Notes under the pieces: model-generated | Told to the model about the DNA's origin: nothing | Seen by the model: the letters and a program-made list of their open reading frames with translations, nothing else | Database searches by the model: none | Shown here: positions 15,700-24,513 of the stretch, in pieces | Layout: each line of letters opens with the position of its first letter | Numbering within the stretch: position 1 is the first letter of the stretch | Program-made: the position numbers and the translations under genes | DNA from: Prevotellaceae bacterium | GTDB taxonomy: Bacteria > Bacteroidota > Bacteroidia > Bacteroidales > Bacteroidaceae | Assembly: GCA_021153165.1 (NCBI GenBank) | Contig: JAGKTZ010000009.1 | Span: 1 to 48,393 of the forward strand | Length of the DNA: 48,393 nt | Direction of reading: 5' to 3'

Positions 15700-16737
15700 T
15701 TATATAAGAGGAATATTCATCGCCTTGCACTGCGCTCGCATTTCTGCAGACCAAATGCTAGATTGTATTTCACCAACATGTGCCTTTTTCAAATATAACA
15801 TACACAAACGAGATTGTCCGATTCCCCCTCCCACACTTAGTGGCAAAGTACCATCGAGCAAACGGCGGTGGAAATAGAGTTGCGAACGTTCCTCTTGACC
15901 AGCCAATTTCAGTTGGTGTTGCAATGCTATTGCATCTACACGTATTCCCATCGAAGATATTTCCACAGCACGATCCAGCACATCATACCACACCAACAAG
16001 TCCCCGTTTAGCCCAGCCAGTCCGTCCTCGCCCTTTGTAGAATAATCATCGTAGTCTGGTGCTCTAAGGTCATGTGGAACACCATCTCCCAACGCACCAC
16101 CGATACCTATTATAAACACAGCGCCATATTTTTTTGTTATTTTACCCTCACGTTCTTTGGGGCTGAGTGTGGGATATAGTCTGCGTAACTCCTCGGCATG
16201 AATAAACGTCACCTTTTCTGGCAGAGAGGGAGTCAAGCATGGGAAGCGCTCACAAATCAGGAATTCTGTGCGAAGCATAGCAGCATAGATACACTCCACG
16301 ATACCTTTCAAGAAATCCACATTTCTTTCTTCTGGGAGAATGACACGTTCCCAGTCCCATTGGTCCACGTAGAGCGAATGCAAGTTGCCTAATTCCTCAT
16401 CCGCTCTGATTGCATTCATATCCGTATAGATGCCATAACCAGGTTTTACTTCATACTCAGCCAAGGTAAGGCGCTTCCATTTTGCCAACGAGTGCACCAC
16501 CTCGGCCGTAGCATTATCCATATCTTTGATTGGGAAAGACACCGGGCGCTCTTTGCCGCTCAAATCATCATTAAGTCCCAGACCACGCTGCACAAACAGC
16601 GGACCTGTCACACGGCGCAAGCGCAGACCTGTCGATAGATTTTCTTGAAAGAAATCCTTGATTAGTTTGATACCTTGTTCTGTTTCACTGCTATTCAACA
16701 AGGGGGTATATGATGGGGGTATTATCAAATAACTCAT
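15700..16737 (-). CDS. asnA: Aspartate-ammonia ligase (asparagine synthetase A)
   Basis: A 345-residue AsnA that makes asparagine from aspartate, ammonia and ATP in the cytoplasm. The aminoacyl-tRNA-synthetase-like signature blocks are intact: FPIKDMDNATAEVVHSLAKWKR, GYGIYTDMNAIRADEE, LHSLYVDQWDWERV, the acidic YDDYSTKGEDGLAGLNGDLL block, and SVGGGIGQSRLCMLYL near the end. Length is close to the family norm (330-345). ATG 16737 is preferred; a GTG two codons earlier would only add two residues. It is monocistronic; a TAACTTTG box (16818-16811) lies about 75 bases upstream. Confidence 0.97.
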   Translation of the reverse strand: MSYLIIPPSYTPLLNSSETEQGIKLIKDFFQENLSTGLRLRRVTGPLFVQRGLGLNDDLSGKERPVSFPIKDMDNATAEVVHSLAKWKRLTLAEYEVKPGYGIYTDMNAIRADEELGNLHSLYVDQWDWERVILPEERNVDFLKGIVECIYAAMLRTEFLICERFPCLTPSLPEKVTFIHAEELRRLYPTLSPKEREGKITKKYGAVFIIGIGGALGDGVPHDLRAPDYDDYSTKGEDGLAGLNGDLLVWYDVLDRAVEISSMGIRVDAIALQHQLKLAGQEERSQLYFHRRLLDGTLPLSVGGGIGQSRLCMLYLKKAHVGEIQSSIWSAEMRAQCKAMNIPLI

Positions 16738-16743
16738 AAACAC

Positions 16744-17136
16744 GATTGTTTAAATGCTGCCAAAAGGCAAACTGCCATAAACATACTTTACAACAACTAG
16801 CTGCTCTGTGCAAAGTTAAAACAAATTAGCCGAATGATGAGTTTTTCTAGACCTTATTATTCAGAGGCCGCAACCAATTACCTAACCTTAAAACAAAATT
16901 GTTCTCAAACTAAAATATCCACATTTCACAAAAACATCCCCCAGTAAACCTCCCAATCATACAGCAAAGATGTCAGACCTCATGGCATCTTCACATTATT
17001 TCCACCCCATCTTGCACACTCTACTTCGCAAGTGAAGAAACAGTGCAGAAGAAATCACAAAATTCTTTGAGTTTCATTTTGTTCTTCGCTCGTCATGTAC
17101 TAACTTTGCAGACAAAATCAAAAAAGACTAAAAACG
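16744..17136. other. Divergent intergenic region asnA/purH
   Basis: A 393-bp non-coding gap. Seen in it: a minus-strand -7 box TAACTTTG at 16818-16811 for asnA, a small hairpin at 16967-16991 (AAGATGTC paired with GGCATCTT), and the full purH promoter at 17078-17108. Nothing else is recognisable. Confidence 0.5.
17078..17108 (+). promoter_or_regulatory. Promoter of the purH-mre operon (TTTG-N19-TAACTTTG)
   Basis: TTTG at 17078-17081 and TAACTTTG at 17101-17108 are separated by exactly 19 bp: a perfect match to the Bacteroidetes consensus, with the ATG 28 bases downstream. This is the clearest promoter in the window. Confidence 0.82.
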
Positions 17137-17730
17137 ATGTCAGAAACTAAGAAAATTAAGACAGCCCTTGTATCTGTATTTCACAAGGATGGATTGGACG
17201 AACTGCTCGCTCAATTGCATGAAAATGGTGTACAATTCCTCTCTACAGGTGGTACGCAAACGTTTATAGAATCTCTCGGTTATCCCTGCCAAAAGGTGGA
17301 AGATGTAACCACATATCCATCTATCTTAGGCGGTCGCGTCAAAACGCTTCATCCAAAGGTATTTGGTGGCATCCTGGGCCGTCGCGACTTAGAAAGCGAC
17401 CGCGAACAAATGGCGCAATATGAAATCCCCGAAATCGACCTCGTGATCGTGGACCTCTATCCATTTGAACAAACTGTGGCTTCGGGTGCAAGCGAAGCTG
17501 ACATTATCGAAAAGATTGACATAGGTGGCATCTCGCTGATCCGCGCTGGCGCAAAAAACTTCAATGACGTAGTAATCGTACCATCAAAGGCAGAGTACAG
17601 CAAACTGCTTGATATCGTCAAGGCTCAAGGCGCAGCGACCACATTGGAACAACGCAAGGATTTTGCAACTTGTGCATTTGGTGTATCAAGTCACTATGAC
17701 ACTGCTATCCACAATTGGTTTAAGAAATAA
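17137..17730 (+). CDS. purH: IMP cyclohydrolase, stand-alone (N-terminal half of PurH)
   Basis: A 197-residue protein equal to the MGS-fold IMP cyclohydrolase domain of PurH, which closes the ring of FAICAR to give IMP, the last step of purine synthesis. Visible blocks: ALVSVFHKDGLDEL, FLSTGGTQTF, VEDVTTYPSILGGRVKTLHP, DLVIVDLYPFEQTVA, EKIDIGGISLIRAGAKNF. Bifunctional PurH is about 510-530 residues, with an AICAR transformylase domain after about 200. Here the frame ends cleanly in that linker (SSHYDTAIHNWFKK, stop) and mreB starts 70 bp later, so there is no room for a frameshifted second half. The transformylase must be encoded elsewhere. It sits before mreB, the place that full-length purH holds in Bacteroides. 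Confidence 0.9.
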   Translation: MSETKKIKTALVSVFHKDGLDELLAQLHENGVQFLSTGGTQTFIESLGYPCQKVEDVTTYPSILGGRVKTLHPKVFGGILGRRDLESDREQMAQYEIPEIDLVIVDLYPFEQTVASGASEADIIEKIDIGGISLIRAGAKNFNDVVIVPSKAEYSKLLDIVKAQGAATTLEQRKDFATCAFGVSSHYDTAIHNWFKK

Positions 17731-17800
17731 TCTTTTACCTAAACGTCAGTTCATGACTGCACTGAAATTCTAACTCCCCAAAAACAGACCTTAGAAAATA

Positions 17801-18838
17801 ATGGGTATTTTTTCAAACTTTTTCTCATTCACCCAAGAAGTAGCTATTGACTTGGGTACAGCAAACACGGTGATTATTTGCGGCGACGAGATCGTCGTAA
17901 ATGAACCTTCTGTAGTAGCACTGGACCGCAACACTGACAAGATGATCGCCGTGGGTAGCCAGGCTAAATTGATGTACGAAAAAACGAACGATAAGATTCG
18001 CGTGATCCGCCCCTTGCAGGAAGGTGTGATTGCTGACTTTAATGCAACAGAGCAGATGTTGCGCGGACTCATCAAGATGGTGCATCGCGGACACAGACAT
18101 TTGTTTTCGCCCTCGCTCCGCATGGTGATTGGTGTGCCCAGTGGTGCTACGGACGTAGAACTTCGCACGGTCCGCGACTCGGCCGAACATGCTGGTGGCC
18201 GCGACGTATTCTTGCTGTTCGAGCCGATGGCAGCTGCCATCGGTATCGGCATCGACGTAACCAAGCCCGAAGGCAATATGATCGTAGATATAGGTGGAGG
18301 TACCACAGAAATCGCTGTGATCTCGATGGGTGGTATCGTATCCAACAACTCCATCAAAATGGCGGGCGACGACTTCACTGCTGACATCCAGGATTACATG
18401 AGCCGTCAGCACAACGTGCGCGTGAGTGAACGTATGGCAGAACGCATCAAGATTAATGTAGGAGCAGCACTGACAGATTTGGGTAATAATGCACCCGAAG
18501 ATTATGTGGTGAATGGGCCTAACCGCATTACGGCTATGCCAATGAAGGTGCCTGTATGTTACCAAGAAATTGCACACTGCTTGGAAAAATCTATTGCTAA
18601 GATTGAGCAGGCGGTAATTACAGCGCTTGAAAATACACCTCCCGAACTCTATGCAGACATTGTGGAAAATGGTATTTACCTGACTGGTGGTGGTGCGTTG
18701 CTCCGAGGCCTTGACAAGCGCCTGTATGACAAAATCAAGATCCCATTCCACGTTGCAGAAGACCCCCTACTCTGTGTTGCTAAGGGTACGGGCATTGCGC
18801 TGAAGAATATTGAAAAATATAATTTCCTGAAAAGATAA
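17801..18838 (+). CDS. mreB: Rod-shape actin homologue MreB
   Basis: A 345-residue bacterial actin. Phosphate-1 loop AIDLGTANTVI (about 14-24), VVNEPSVVALDRNT, the phosphate-2 loop VDIGGGTTEIAVISMGGIV (about 163-181), the E-R-IK block SERMAERIKINVGAA, and the adenosine motif GIYLTGGGALLRGLD near the C-terminus are all present, and the length is standard. MreB polymerises under the inner membrane and directs the elongasome (MreC, MreD, PBP2, RodA), all encoded next in order. It is followed by a GC-rich hairpin with a T-run (18856-18884), which could lower expression of the downstream genes relative to MreB. Confidence 0.98.
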   Translation: MGIFSNFFSFTQEVAIDLGTANTVIICGDEIVVNEPSVVALDRNTDKMIAVGSQAKLMYEKTNDKIRVIRPLQEGVIADFNATEQMLRGLIKMVHRGHRHLFSPSLRMVIGVPSGATDVELRTVRDSAEHAGGRDVFLLFEPMAAAIGIGIDVTKPEGNMIVDIGGGTTEIAVISMGGIVSNNSIKMAGDDFTADIQDYMSRQHNVRVSERMAERIKINVGAALTDLGNNAPEDYVVNGPNRITAMPMKVPVCYQEIAHCLEKSIAKIEQAVITALENTPPELYADIVENGIYLTGGGALLRGLDKRLYDKIKIPFHVAEDPLLCVAKGTGIALKNIEKYNFLKR

Positions 18839-18855
18839 TAACATCATCCTACTCA

Positions 18856-18884
18856 CCTCCCCCACACCAGGGGGAGGAATTTTT
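18856..18884 (+). terminator. Attenuator-like hairpin between mreB and mreC
   Basis: CCTCCCCC (18856-18863) pairs perfectly with GGGGGAGG (18870-18877) around a 6-base loop, followed by AATTTTTG. It is a strong intrinsic terminator by structure, inside what should be one operon, so partial termination is likely. Confidence 0.7.
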
Positions 18885-18896
18885 GTTTGCTGAAGT

Positions 18897-19760
18897 ATGT
18901 ACCACATCTTAGAGTTTCTCAGAAAATACTACTACATCCTGATATTCATTGTGCTCGAAATCATTAGTTTTTGGGCATTGTTTCGTTTCAACAATTATCA
19001 GGGCAGTGTGTGGTTGACTTCAGCCAATTCTACGACAGCCAAAATCAATCGTCTCTATTATGACATTGCCACCTATTGGCACTTGGGCGAAGTGAATCGA
19101 AAGTTGACATCAGAAAATCTGCGTTTACAACAAGAAGCACATGCCCTGCGCGAAGCCTTGCTTGATCAAAAGGTAGAGGGAACTTTCCTGGATAGCATCA
19201 CCCGTACTTCTATCAGCGGTTATCAATATATAGATGCAAAAGTCATTGTCAATTCGGATGGCAAAAAGAACAATTATATAGTCATTGACAAAGGCGCCAA
19301 CGATGGCATCACAAGAGATATGGGGGTGATTTGCGGTAATGGTGTAGTCGGCATTGTATGTATTACAGGGCCTCGATATTCGCTCGTCACGCCAATCATC
19401 AACAAGCATTCCAATATCAGTTGTCGCATCAGAGGAGAAAGGCACTTTGGCACTTTGCAATGGGATGGCAAAGATTGTCGATATGTTTATCTGGACGAAA
19501 TACCACGATATGCTAAAATCAAAAAAGGCAGTATTATTGAAACGAGTGGCCACTCGTCGGTATTCCCTCCTGGACTTTATGTAGGAAAAGTAAATAGTGT
19601 GAACGACTCACCCGATGGACAATCATTCAGACTCAAGGTAGAACTTGGAACAGACTTTCTCACTACGAGAGACGTAAATATCGTCATTACGCCCTATAAA
19701 GCAGAAATTGACACGCTGCAATTGTATGCTAATAGAGCATATACGGATGAGCCATCATAA
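18897..19760 (+). CDS. mreC: Rod-shape protein MreC
   Basis: A 287-residue MreC. It has one N-terminal membrane anchor (YYYILIFIVLEIISFWALF, about 11-29), a coiled-coil region (about 60-92: NRKLTSENLRLQQEAHALRE), then the two beta-barrel domains typical of periplasmic MreC (ISGYQYIDAKVIVNSDGKK; NYIVIDKGANDGITRDMGVI; GVVGIV; a later GLYVGKV strand). MreC links MreB inside with PBP2 outside and activates wall elongation. Its length is ordinary. In most relatives mreD follows closely; here 272 bp separate them and include an argG-like fragment. Confidence 0.95.
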   Translation: MYHILEFLRKYYYILIFIVLEIISFWALFRFNNYQGSVWLTSANSTTAKINRLYYDIATYWHLGEVNRKLTSENLRLQQEAHALREALLDQKVEGTFLDSITRTSISGYQYIDAKVIVNSDGKKNNYIVIDKGANDGITRDMGVICGNGVVGIVCITGPRYSLVTPIINKHSNISCRIRGERHFGTLQWDGKDCRYVYLDEIPRYAKIKKGSIIETSGHSSVFPPGLYVGKVNSVNDSPDGQSFRLKVELGTDFLTTRDVNIVITPYKAEIDTLQLYANRAYTDEPS

Positions 19761-19788
19761 AGGTTGGGGGGAGGATCGTATCATACGA

Positions 19789-19847
19789 CCTTCAGTGGCG
19801 GACTCGACACCTCATATACCTGATGTACCTGGCCAAGTAAAAGGGCT
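19789..19847 (+). pseudogene. Fragment of argG coding sequence between mreC and mreD
   Basis: These 59 bases match argG positions 29903-29962 with 32 identical bases at the start, then one base deleted and two substitutions (57 of 60 aligned bases identical). The copied stretch encodes the PP-loop motif FSGGLDTSYT of argininosuccinate synthetase. The deletion puts a TGA at once in frame, and a second change turns the GAA of the original frame into TAA, so it cannot be expressed as ArgG. Homology stops sharply on both sides; just upstream is a small inverted repeat (CGTATCATACG, 19777-19787). The rest of 19848-20032 has no recognisable gene. Confidence 0.85.
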
Positions 19848-20032
19848 GCATGCCGCCGAAATAGGAGATGCCAACGCATGATTTCCACGACTGCGTACCC
19901 CATAAACATCTTGCAATAATTGCCTGGGCGACTGCAACAATCCCGCCCTATATCACCACCACCCTGCGACCCTCGACTCTTCCTATTAATTTATATAGAA
20001 AGACGCACGTTCATAAAACACTACAATAAGCC

Positions 20033-20554
20033 ATGCTTCAAAAGACACTTTCACTGATTGGACTGGGGATGTTGTTGACTCTCCTCCAAGCCACACTATT
20101 CAATCATATTCACCTATTAGGCTATGCCATCCCCCTACCCTACGTCTATCTATTGATAAAATTCCCCAGCAACACCCCACGCATCGTATATCTCGTAACA
20201 GGTTTTCTGCTGGGCTTGATTGTCGACATATTCTCTAATACGCCAGGCATGACAGCAGCATCACTTTGTGCCATCGGTTTGGTCACGCCGTGGCTATTCA
20301 ACGCATTTGCGCCAAAAGACCGAGGCGAGGAAATATTACATCCCTCCACACGCAGTATGGGCGCAAAGTCTTTCTATCTTTATGCTTTTTTTATCACGCT
20401 ATTGCACTGCATCATCTTCTTTTGTATCGAAACATTTACATTTTTCAATTTACAGGTACTCCTTCTGAAGATTATGTGTAGCACGGCATTGACCTTTGGC
20501 CTTATATTTGTCTTTGAACATCTGCATCCACGCCGTTCAAAGGCCTCTTCATGA
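20033..20554 (+). CDS. mreD: Rod-shape protein MreD
   Basis: A 173-residue hydrophobic protein with about five membrane helices (residues about 5-22, 25-45, 52-78, 115-135, 140-165), the pattern of Bacteroidetes MreD. The segment LPYVYLLIKFPSNTPR followed by FLLGLIVDIFSNTPGM carries the DIFS-type conserved acidic turn of the family. MreD is an inner-membrane partner of MreC and of the RodA/PBP2 synthase. MreD diverges strongly, so position between mreC and mrdA is an important part of the evidence. A 41-bp gap follows to mrdA. Confidence 0.92.
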   Translation: MLQKTLSLIGLGMLLTLLQATLFNHIHLLGYAIPLPYVYLLIKFPSNTPRIVYLVTGFLLGLIVDIFSNTPGMTAASLCAIGLVTPWLFNAFAPKDRGEEILHPSTRSMGAKSFYLYAFFITLLHCIIFFCIETFTFFNLQVLLLKIMCSTALTFGLIFVFEHLHPRRSKASS

Positions 20555-20595
20555 CATAAAAAGAAGATAAACCACCAGGACCAACAATACATTTT

Positions 20596-22437
20596 ATGGG
20601 TAGTTCAAAGCAATTCTCAAACAGAAGGTTTGTCATCGGAGGCATTGTTGCACTTATCATCATCATCTATATTGCACGCTTATTTTCCTTGCAAGTGATG
20701 AGCGACAAGTACAAAATATCTGCCGAATCTAATGCCTTATACAAAGAGATCATCTATCCCTCTCGTGGACAGGTGCTCGATCGCAATGGCGAACTATTAG
20801 TATACAACGAGCCTTCATACAACATCATGGTCGTGATGCAAGAGCAAGTGGGTGTCGACACTGCGGAGTTTTGCAAAATCATAGGCATCACACCTGAAGT
20901 TTATGTGGAAAAGATGGCAGAGATAAAAGCCAAGCGCAATTACTCCAGATATACGCCACAAATATTCATGGCACAGATTCCTGCTGAAGAGTTCTCGGTG
21001 ATACGCGAGAAGTTGTCACGATTCAAAGGTTTCTCGTTTGAAAAACGCTCTTCCAGAAGATATGCCACGCCTCATGCCGCACACATATTGGGCGACGTAG
21101 GCGAAGTGAATGAGAAAGAAATAGCCAACGACGAATACTATAAGAATGGTGACATCATCGGCAAACTGGGGATTGAGCGCTCGTACGAGAAGCAATTGCG
21201 CGGCCAAAAGGGCATGAAGGTTCTACTACGAGATGTGCGTGGCAGAATCAAGGGCAGATTTGAAGAGGGGAAACACGACAAGCAGGCAGTGCCTGGCAGC
21301 GACATTACGTTGACCATCGATATGAAGTTGCAAGCACTTGCCGAACGCTTACTCGAGGGGAAAGTAGGTTCTATCGTTGCCATCGAACCCAAGACTGGCG
21401 AAGTGCTATGCATGGCCTCTTCACCTACATACGACCCCAATCTGCTTGTAGGAAGAGATCGTGGGAAAAATCATCAAGCACTCAAACAAAACCCCCGAAA
21501 GCCTATGCTCAATCGTGCAGTAATGGGCACCTACCCTCCTGGCTCTACCTTCAAAATCACACAAACACTCATTGGATTGCAAGAAGGCATCATCACCCCT
21601 GAGATGAGATTTCCTTGTAGTCGAGGGTTCAATTACAAGGGACTTCATGTCGGTTGCCACGGCCACGCTGCTCCAATTGCCCTGGTACCTGCTATTGCCA
21701 CATCGTGCAATTCCTACTTCTGCTGGAATCTCTACCGCATGTTTGATGACAGAACAAAGTATAAGACGGTACAAGAAGGTATGACACGCTGGAAGGATCA
21801 CCTCGTCGCCATGGGATATGGCTACAAATTGGGCATAGACCTGCCCAGCGAGGCAAGAGGCATGATCCCCAATGCCGACTATTACGACAAATATTTAGGA
21901 AAGAAATGGAATGGACTTACCGTCATCTCCATCTCTATCGGACAGGGCGAAGTCACCTCAACACCACTCCAGATTGCCAACCTTGGTGCAATGGTGGCCA
22001 ATCGTGGATACTTCTACACTCCACATGTGGTCAAGAAAATCCAAGGGGGCGCACTCGACACGCTCTACACCAAACCACGCCGCCCCATGATCGACGAGAA
22101 ATGGTTCACCTATGCTGTCGAGGGTATGCGTAGCGCTGTGACTGGGGGTACATGCAAGGGCGCCAACATCCCAGGGCTTGATGTCTGTGGCAAAACGGGT
22201 ACTGCACAAAACCGTGGTCAAGACCACTCTGCATTTATGGGGTTTGCCCCAAAAGACGACCCTCGCATCGCAGTTGCTGTATATATTGAGAATGGGGGAT
22301 TTGGAGCCACATTTGCAGTACCTATTGGGGCACTAATTATCGAACAATATTTGAACGGCGAACTCTCAAGCGGCAGCCAAGCCAGAGCGAATTCACTACA
22401 AGCACGTAAGATCAGTTATCCATTATATGACAAATAG
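20596..22437 (+). CDS. mrdA: Penicillin-binding protein 2 (elongation transpeptidase)
   Basis: A 613-residue class B PBP. It has one N-terminal membrane anchor (about 11-30), the non-catalytic pedestal domain with RGQVLDRNGELLVYNEPSY (about 55-75), and the transpeptidase domain with all three active-site motifs: SxxK at Ser317 (STFK), SxN at Ser370 (SCN), and KTGT at Lys533. It crosslinks new peptidoglycan strands in the periplasm during rod elongation and is the target of beta-lactams such as mecillinam. The gene overlaps rodA by 11 bp, so the synthase pair is translationally coupled. Confidence 0.97.
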   Translation: MGSSKQFSNRRFVIGGIVALIIIIYIARLFSLQVMSDKYKISAESNALYKEIIYPSRGQVLDRNGELLVYNEPSYNIMVVMQEQVGVDTAEFCKIIGITPEVYVEKMAEIKAKRNYSRYTPQIFMAQIPAEEFSVIREKLSRFKGFSFEKRSSRRYATPHAAHILGDVGEVNEKEIANDEYYKNGDIIGKLGIERSYEKQLRGQKGMKVLLRDVRGRIKGRFEEGKHDKQAVPGSDITLTIDMKLQALAERLLEGKVGSIVAIEPKTGEVLCMASSPTYDPNLLVGRDRGKNHQALKQNPRKPMLNRAVMGTYPPGSTFKITQTLIGLQEGIITPEMRFPCSRGFNYKGLHVGCHGHAAPIALVPAIATSCNSYFCWNLYRMFDDRTKYKTVQEGMTRWKDHLVAMGYGYKLGIDLPSEARGMIPNADYYDKYLGKKWNGLTVISISIGQGEVTSTPLQIANLGAMVANRGYFYTPHVVKKIQGGALDTLYTKPRRPMIDEKWFTYAVEGMRSAVTGGTCKGANIPGLDVCGKTGTAQNRGQDHSAFMGFAPKDDPRIAVAVYIENGGFGATFAVPIGALIIEQYLNGELSSGSQARANSLQARKISYPLYDK

Positions 22438-23893
22438 TTTAGGCAAAAATCCACTTTTTCGAGCAGATTGGGTCATCATCCTCCTCTATATCTGCTTGCT
22501 CACCTTTGGATGGATCAGCATCTGTGGAGCAAGTTATGAGATGGGACAGACCGAACTACTGAGTTGGGGCACACGCACGGGCAAACAACTTGTGTGGATC
22601 GCCTGCGCATCTTTTTTAGCCCTATTCCTTCTGCTGCTTGACGATCGCTATTTCGAGATCATTGCCAAGGTACTCTATTGGGCTTTTATTTTGCTACTCT
22701 TTGTCACGCCGTTTATTGCTAAGGACATCAAAGGTTCACGCTCGTGGATCAGTTTCGGTGCTATCAACCTCCAACCTGCTGAATTTGCCAAATGTGCTAC
22801 GGCATTAGCATTAGCCAAACTCTGTAGCACCTACGGTTTCGACATGACGCAACGCCGCGATCTCATCCGTGCCATTGGTCTCATCTTGCTACCATTAGTA
22901 CTCATCGTCATGCAGCGGGAGACGGGATCGGCACTTGTGTTTTTTGCATTCTCTCTGATGCTCTACCGCGAGGGCATGCCTGGCTGTTTCTTATTCACGG
23001 CAGTGGCCATGGTCTTTTATTTCGTCATTAGTATCCGATTTGGCACAGATATTATGCCTGGCACACTCACTTCTGTGGGCGAGTCCCTCGCATTGTTGTC
23101 CATTTGGCTATTTACACTGGGCATGCTCCGTGTCTATCTGCCTCGCACAGGCCATGCTTTGCGTTTGTTCCTATGGGGAGCAGGCATCACAGGCCTGGCA
23201 TTACTCTTTTCCCACTTCGTCGTCCCTTTCGACATCTCTTGGGTGCTTCTCGGCTGGTGTGTATTCATCGTGGCCTACCTTTTGTGGCACGCCCTTGACA
23301 CACGCATCCTACGCTACCTGTATATCGCCATCTTCACATTGGGCTCTACGCTTTTCCTCTATAGCACCGACTATGCACTCAACAAAGTCTTGCAGCCTCA
23401 CCAACAGACGCGTATCCGTGTACTCCTGGGGGTAGAAGAAAACAATAGTGGAGCGGGCTATAATGTCAACCAAAGCCTCATCGCTATCGGCAGCGGTGGG
23501 TTGACGGGCAAGGGCTTTTTGGAAGGCACACAGACCAAACTGAAATATGTACCCGAGCAAGACACAGACTTCATTTTCTGCACCGTTGGTGAAGAGGAGG
23601 GGTTCGTCGGTGGCACCATTGTCCTACTACTATTCTTAGGATTAATATGGCGGCTCATCTACCTATCCGAGCGTCAATCGACCACCTTTGGGCGCGTCTA
23701 TGGCTACTGCGTGCTGAGCATATTCTTCTTCCACGTACTGGTCAATGTCGGTATGGTCATGGGGTTGATGCCAGTCATCGGTATCCCCTTGCCATTCTTT
23801 AGTTATGGCGGCTCTTCGCTCTGGGGCTTCACGTTGCTACTATTCATATTCCTCCGCATTGATGTCGGAAACAAATTGCGTGAGAGGGGTTGA
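22427..23893 (+). CDS. rodA: SEDS peptidoglycan glycosyltransferase RodA
   Basis: A 488-residue SEDS-family protein with about 10-12 membrane segments. The family signatures are present: SRSWISFGAINLQPAEFAK, where the SEDS-type extracellular loop begins; the central GIGSGG-like block SLIAIGSGGLTGKGFLEGTQ; VPEQDTDFIFCTVGEEEGF; and the C-terminal LPFFSYGGSSL. RodA polymerises lipid II into glycan strands together with PBP2. It is longer than E. coli RodA (370) because of additional membrane helices in the middle (about 190-290), which is usual in Bacteroidetes. It starts inside the end of mrdA. Confidence 0.96.
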   Translation: MTNSLGKNPLFRADWVIILLYICLLTFGWISICGASYEMGQTELLSWGTRTGKQLVWIACASFLALFLLLLDDRYFEIIAKVLYWAFILLLFVTPFIAKDIKGSRSWISFGAINLQPAEFAKCATALALAKLCSTYGFDMTQRRDLIRAIGLILLPLVLIVMQRETGSALVFFAFSLMLYREGMPGCFLFTAVAMVFYFVISIRFGTDIMPGTLTSVGESLALLSIWLFTLGMLRVYLPRTGHALRLFLWGAGITGLALLFSHFVVPFDISWVLLGWCVFIVAYLLWHALDTRILRYLYIAIFTLGSTLFLYSTDYALNKVLQPHQQTRIRVLLGVEENNSGAGYNVNQSLIAIGSGGLTGKGFLEGTQTKLKYVPEQDTDFIFCTVGEEEGFVGGTIVLLLFLGLIWRLIYLSERQSTTFGRVYGYCVLSIFFFHVLVNVGMVMGLMPVIGIPLPFFSYGGSSLWGFTLLLFIFLRIDVGNKLRERG

Positions 23894-23943
23894 CCTCCTC
23901 TGCTTCCGCAAAGTTTTTACACACTTATACACACCATTACCCT

Positions 23944-24438
23944 ATGCCTAAAGATACCAAAAGCACCACACGCGTCGCCAAATCCGAGCGCCGTGCACGA
24001 TGGCTGCGCATTGGCAGCGTCACGCTGATTTGTCTGCCCCTAATAGCAGTATTACTACTACTCAAAGCAGGGCGGCCTGCACTGCCATCTATGCCCACCT
24101 CGACCCAGTCGGCAGATGGTGCATCAACCAGTGGAAAGATGGCGACGCCAGATACTTCCACCTCTATCGAACACCGAGCAATGGCAGCATCTGCCATAGC
24201 AGATACGACCTATCACACACCGACATCCAACGAAATGATTGACCAAAGGACACCATCAAAATCAGGCACCGAGGATGGCTATTGGGATGGTTATTACGAC
24301 GGCACTGCCCGCCAAAATGCCCGTCAGCATTTCAACGACAGCAGCGATTACGACCTCGCCACTCAACGCCACACTTATAGCACACACTATGCCGAGGGCT
24401 ACAAACTGGGATACACCAATGGGGCACGCACGCCATAG
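23944..24438 (+). CDS. Hypothetical single-pass membrane protein after rodA
   Basis: A 164-residue protein if it starts at ATG 23944 (MPKDTKSTTRVAKSE); the frame is open to 23890, but that longer form would begin inside the rodA stop and has no better support. One membrane helix at about 21-43 (SVTLICLPLIAVLLLL), with a basic flank in front, suggests an N-in topology. Then a Thr/Ser/Pro-rich low-complexity spacer (about 50-105), and a C-terminal Tyr/Gly-rich segment with DGYWDGYYDG and EGYKLGYTNG, two similar YxxGY-type turns. No family is recognised. Being last in the mre operon suggests a cell-envelope role, by position only. It converges with rsmA behind a repeat array and a terminator. 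Confidence 0.65.
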   Translation: MPKDTKSTTRVAKSERRARWLRIGSVTLICLPLIAVLLLLKAGRPALPSMPTSTQSADGASTSGKMATPDTSTSIEHRAMAASAIADTTYHTPTSNEMIDQRTPSKSGTEDGYWDGYYDGTARQNARQHFNDSSDYDLATQRHTYSTHYAEGYKLGYTNGARTP

Positions 24439-24513
24439 GCGGCCAAACAAGCACGAGATCAGTGCTTTCACAGAGACAGGACGCCCATAAGAGATGGGTT
24501 AAAAGTTCGTCTC

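Noticed and set aside
17137..17800. Frameshift splitting a full-length purH
   Set aside because: Only 70 bases lie between the stop and mreB, so the transformylase domain is absent rather than shifted out of frame.
17825..18751. 308-codon antisense frame in mreB
   Set aside because: Shadow of mreB; composition is typical of antisense frames.
19789..19847. Insertion sequence or integron piece between mreC and mreD
   Set aside because: No transposase, terminal repeats or target duplication; the homology is to argG coding sequence.
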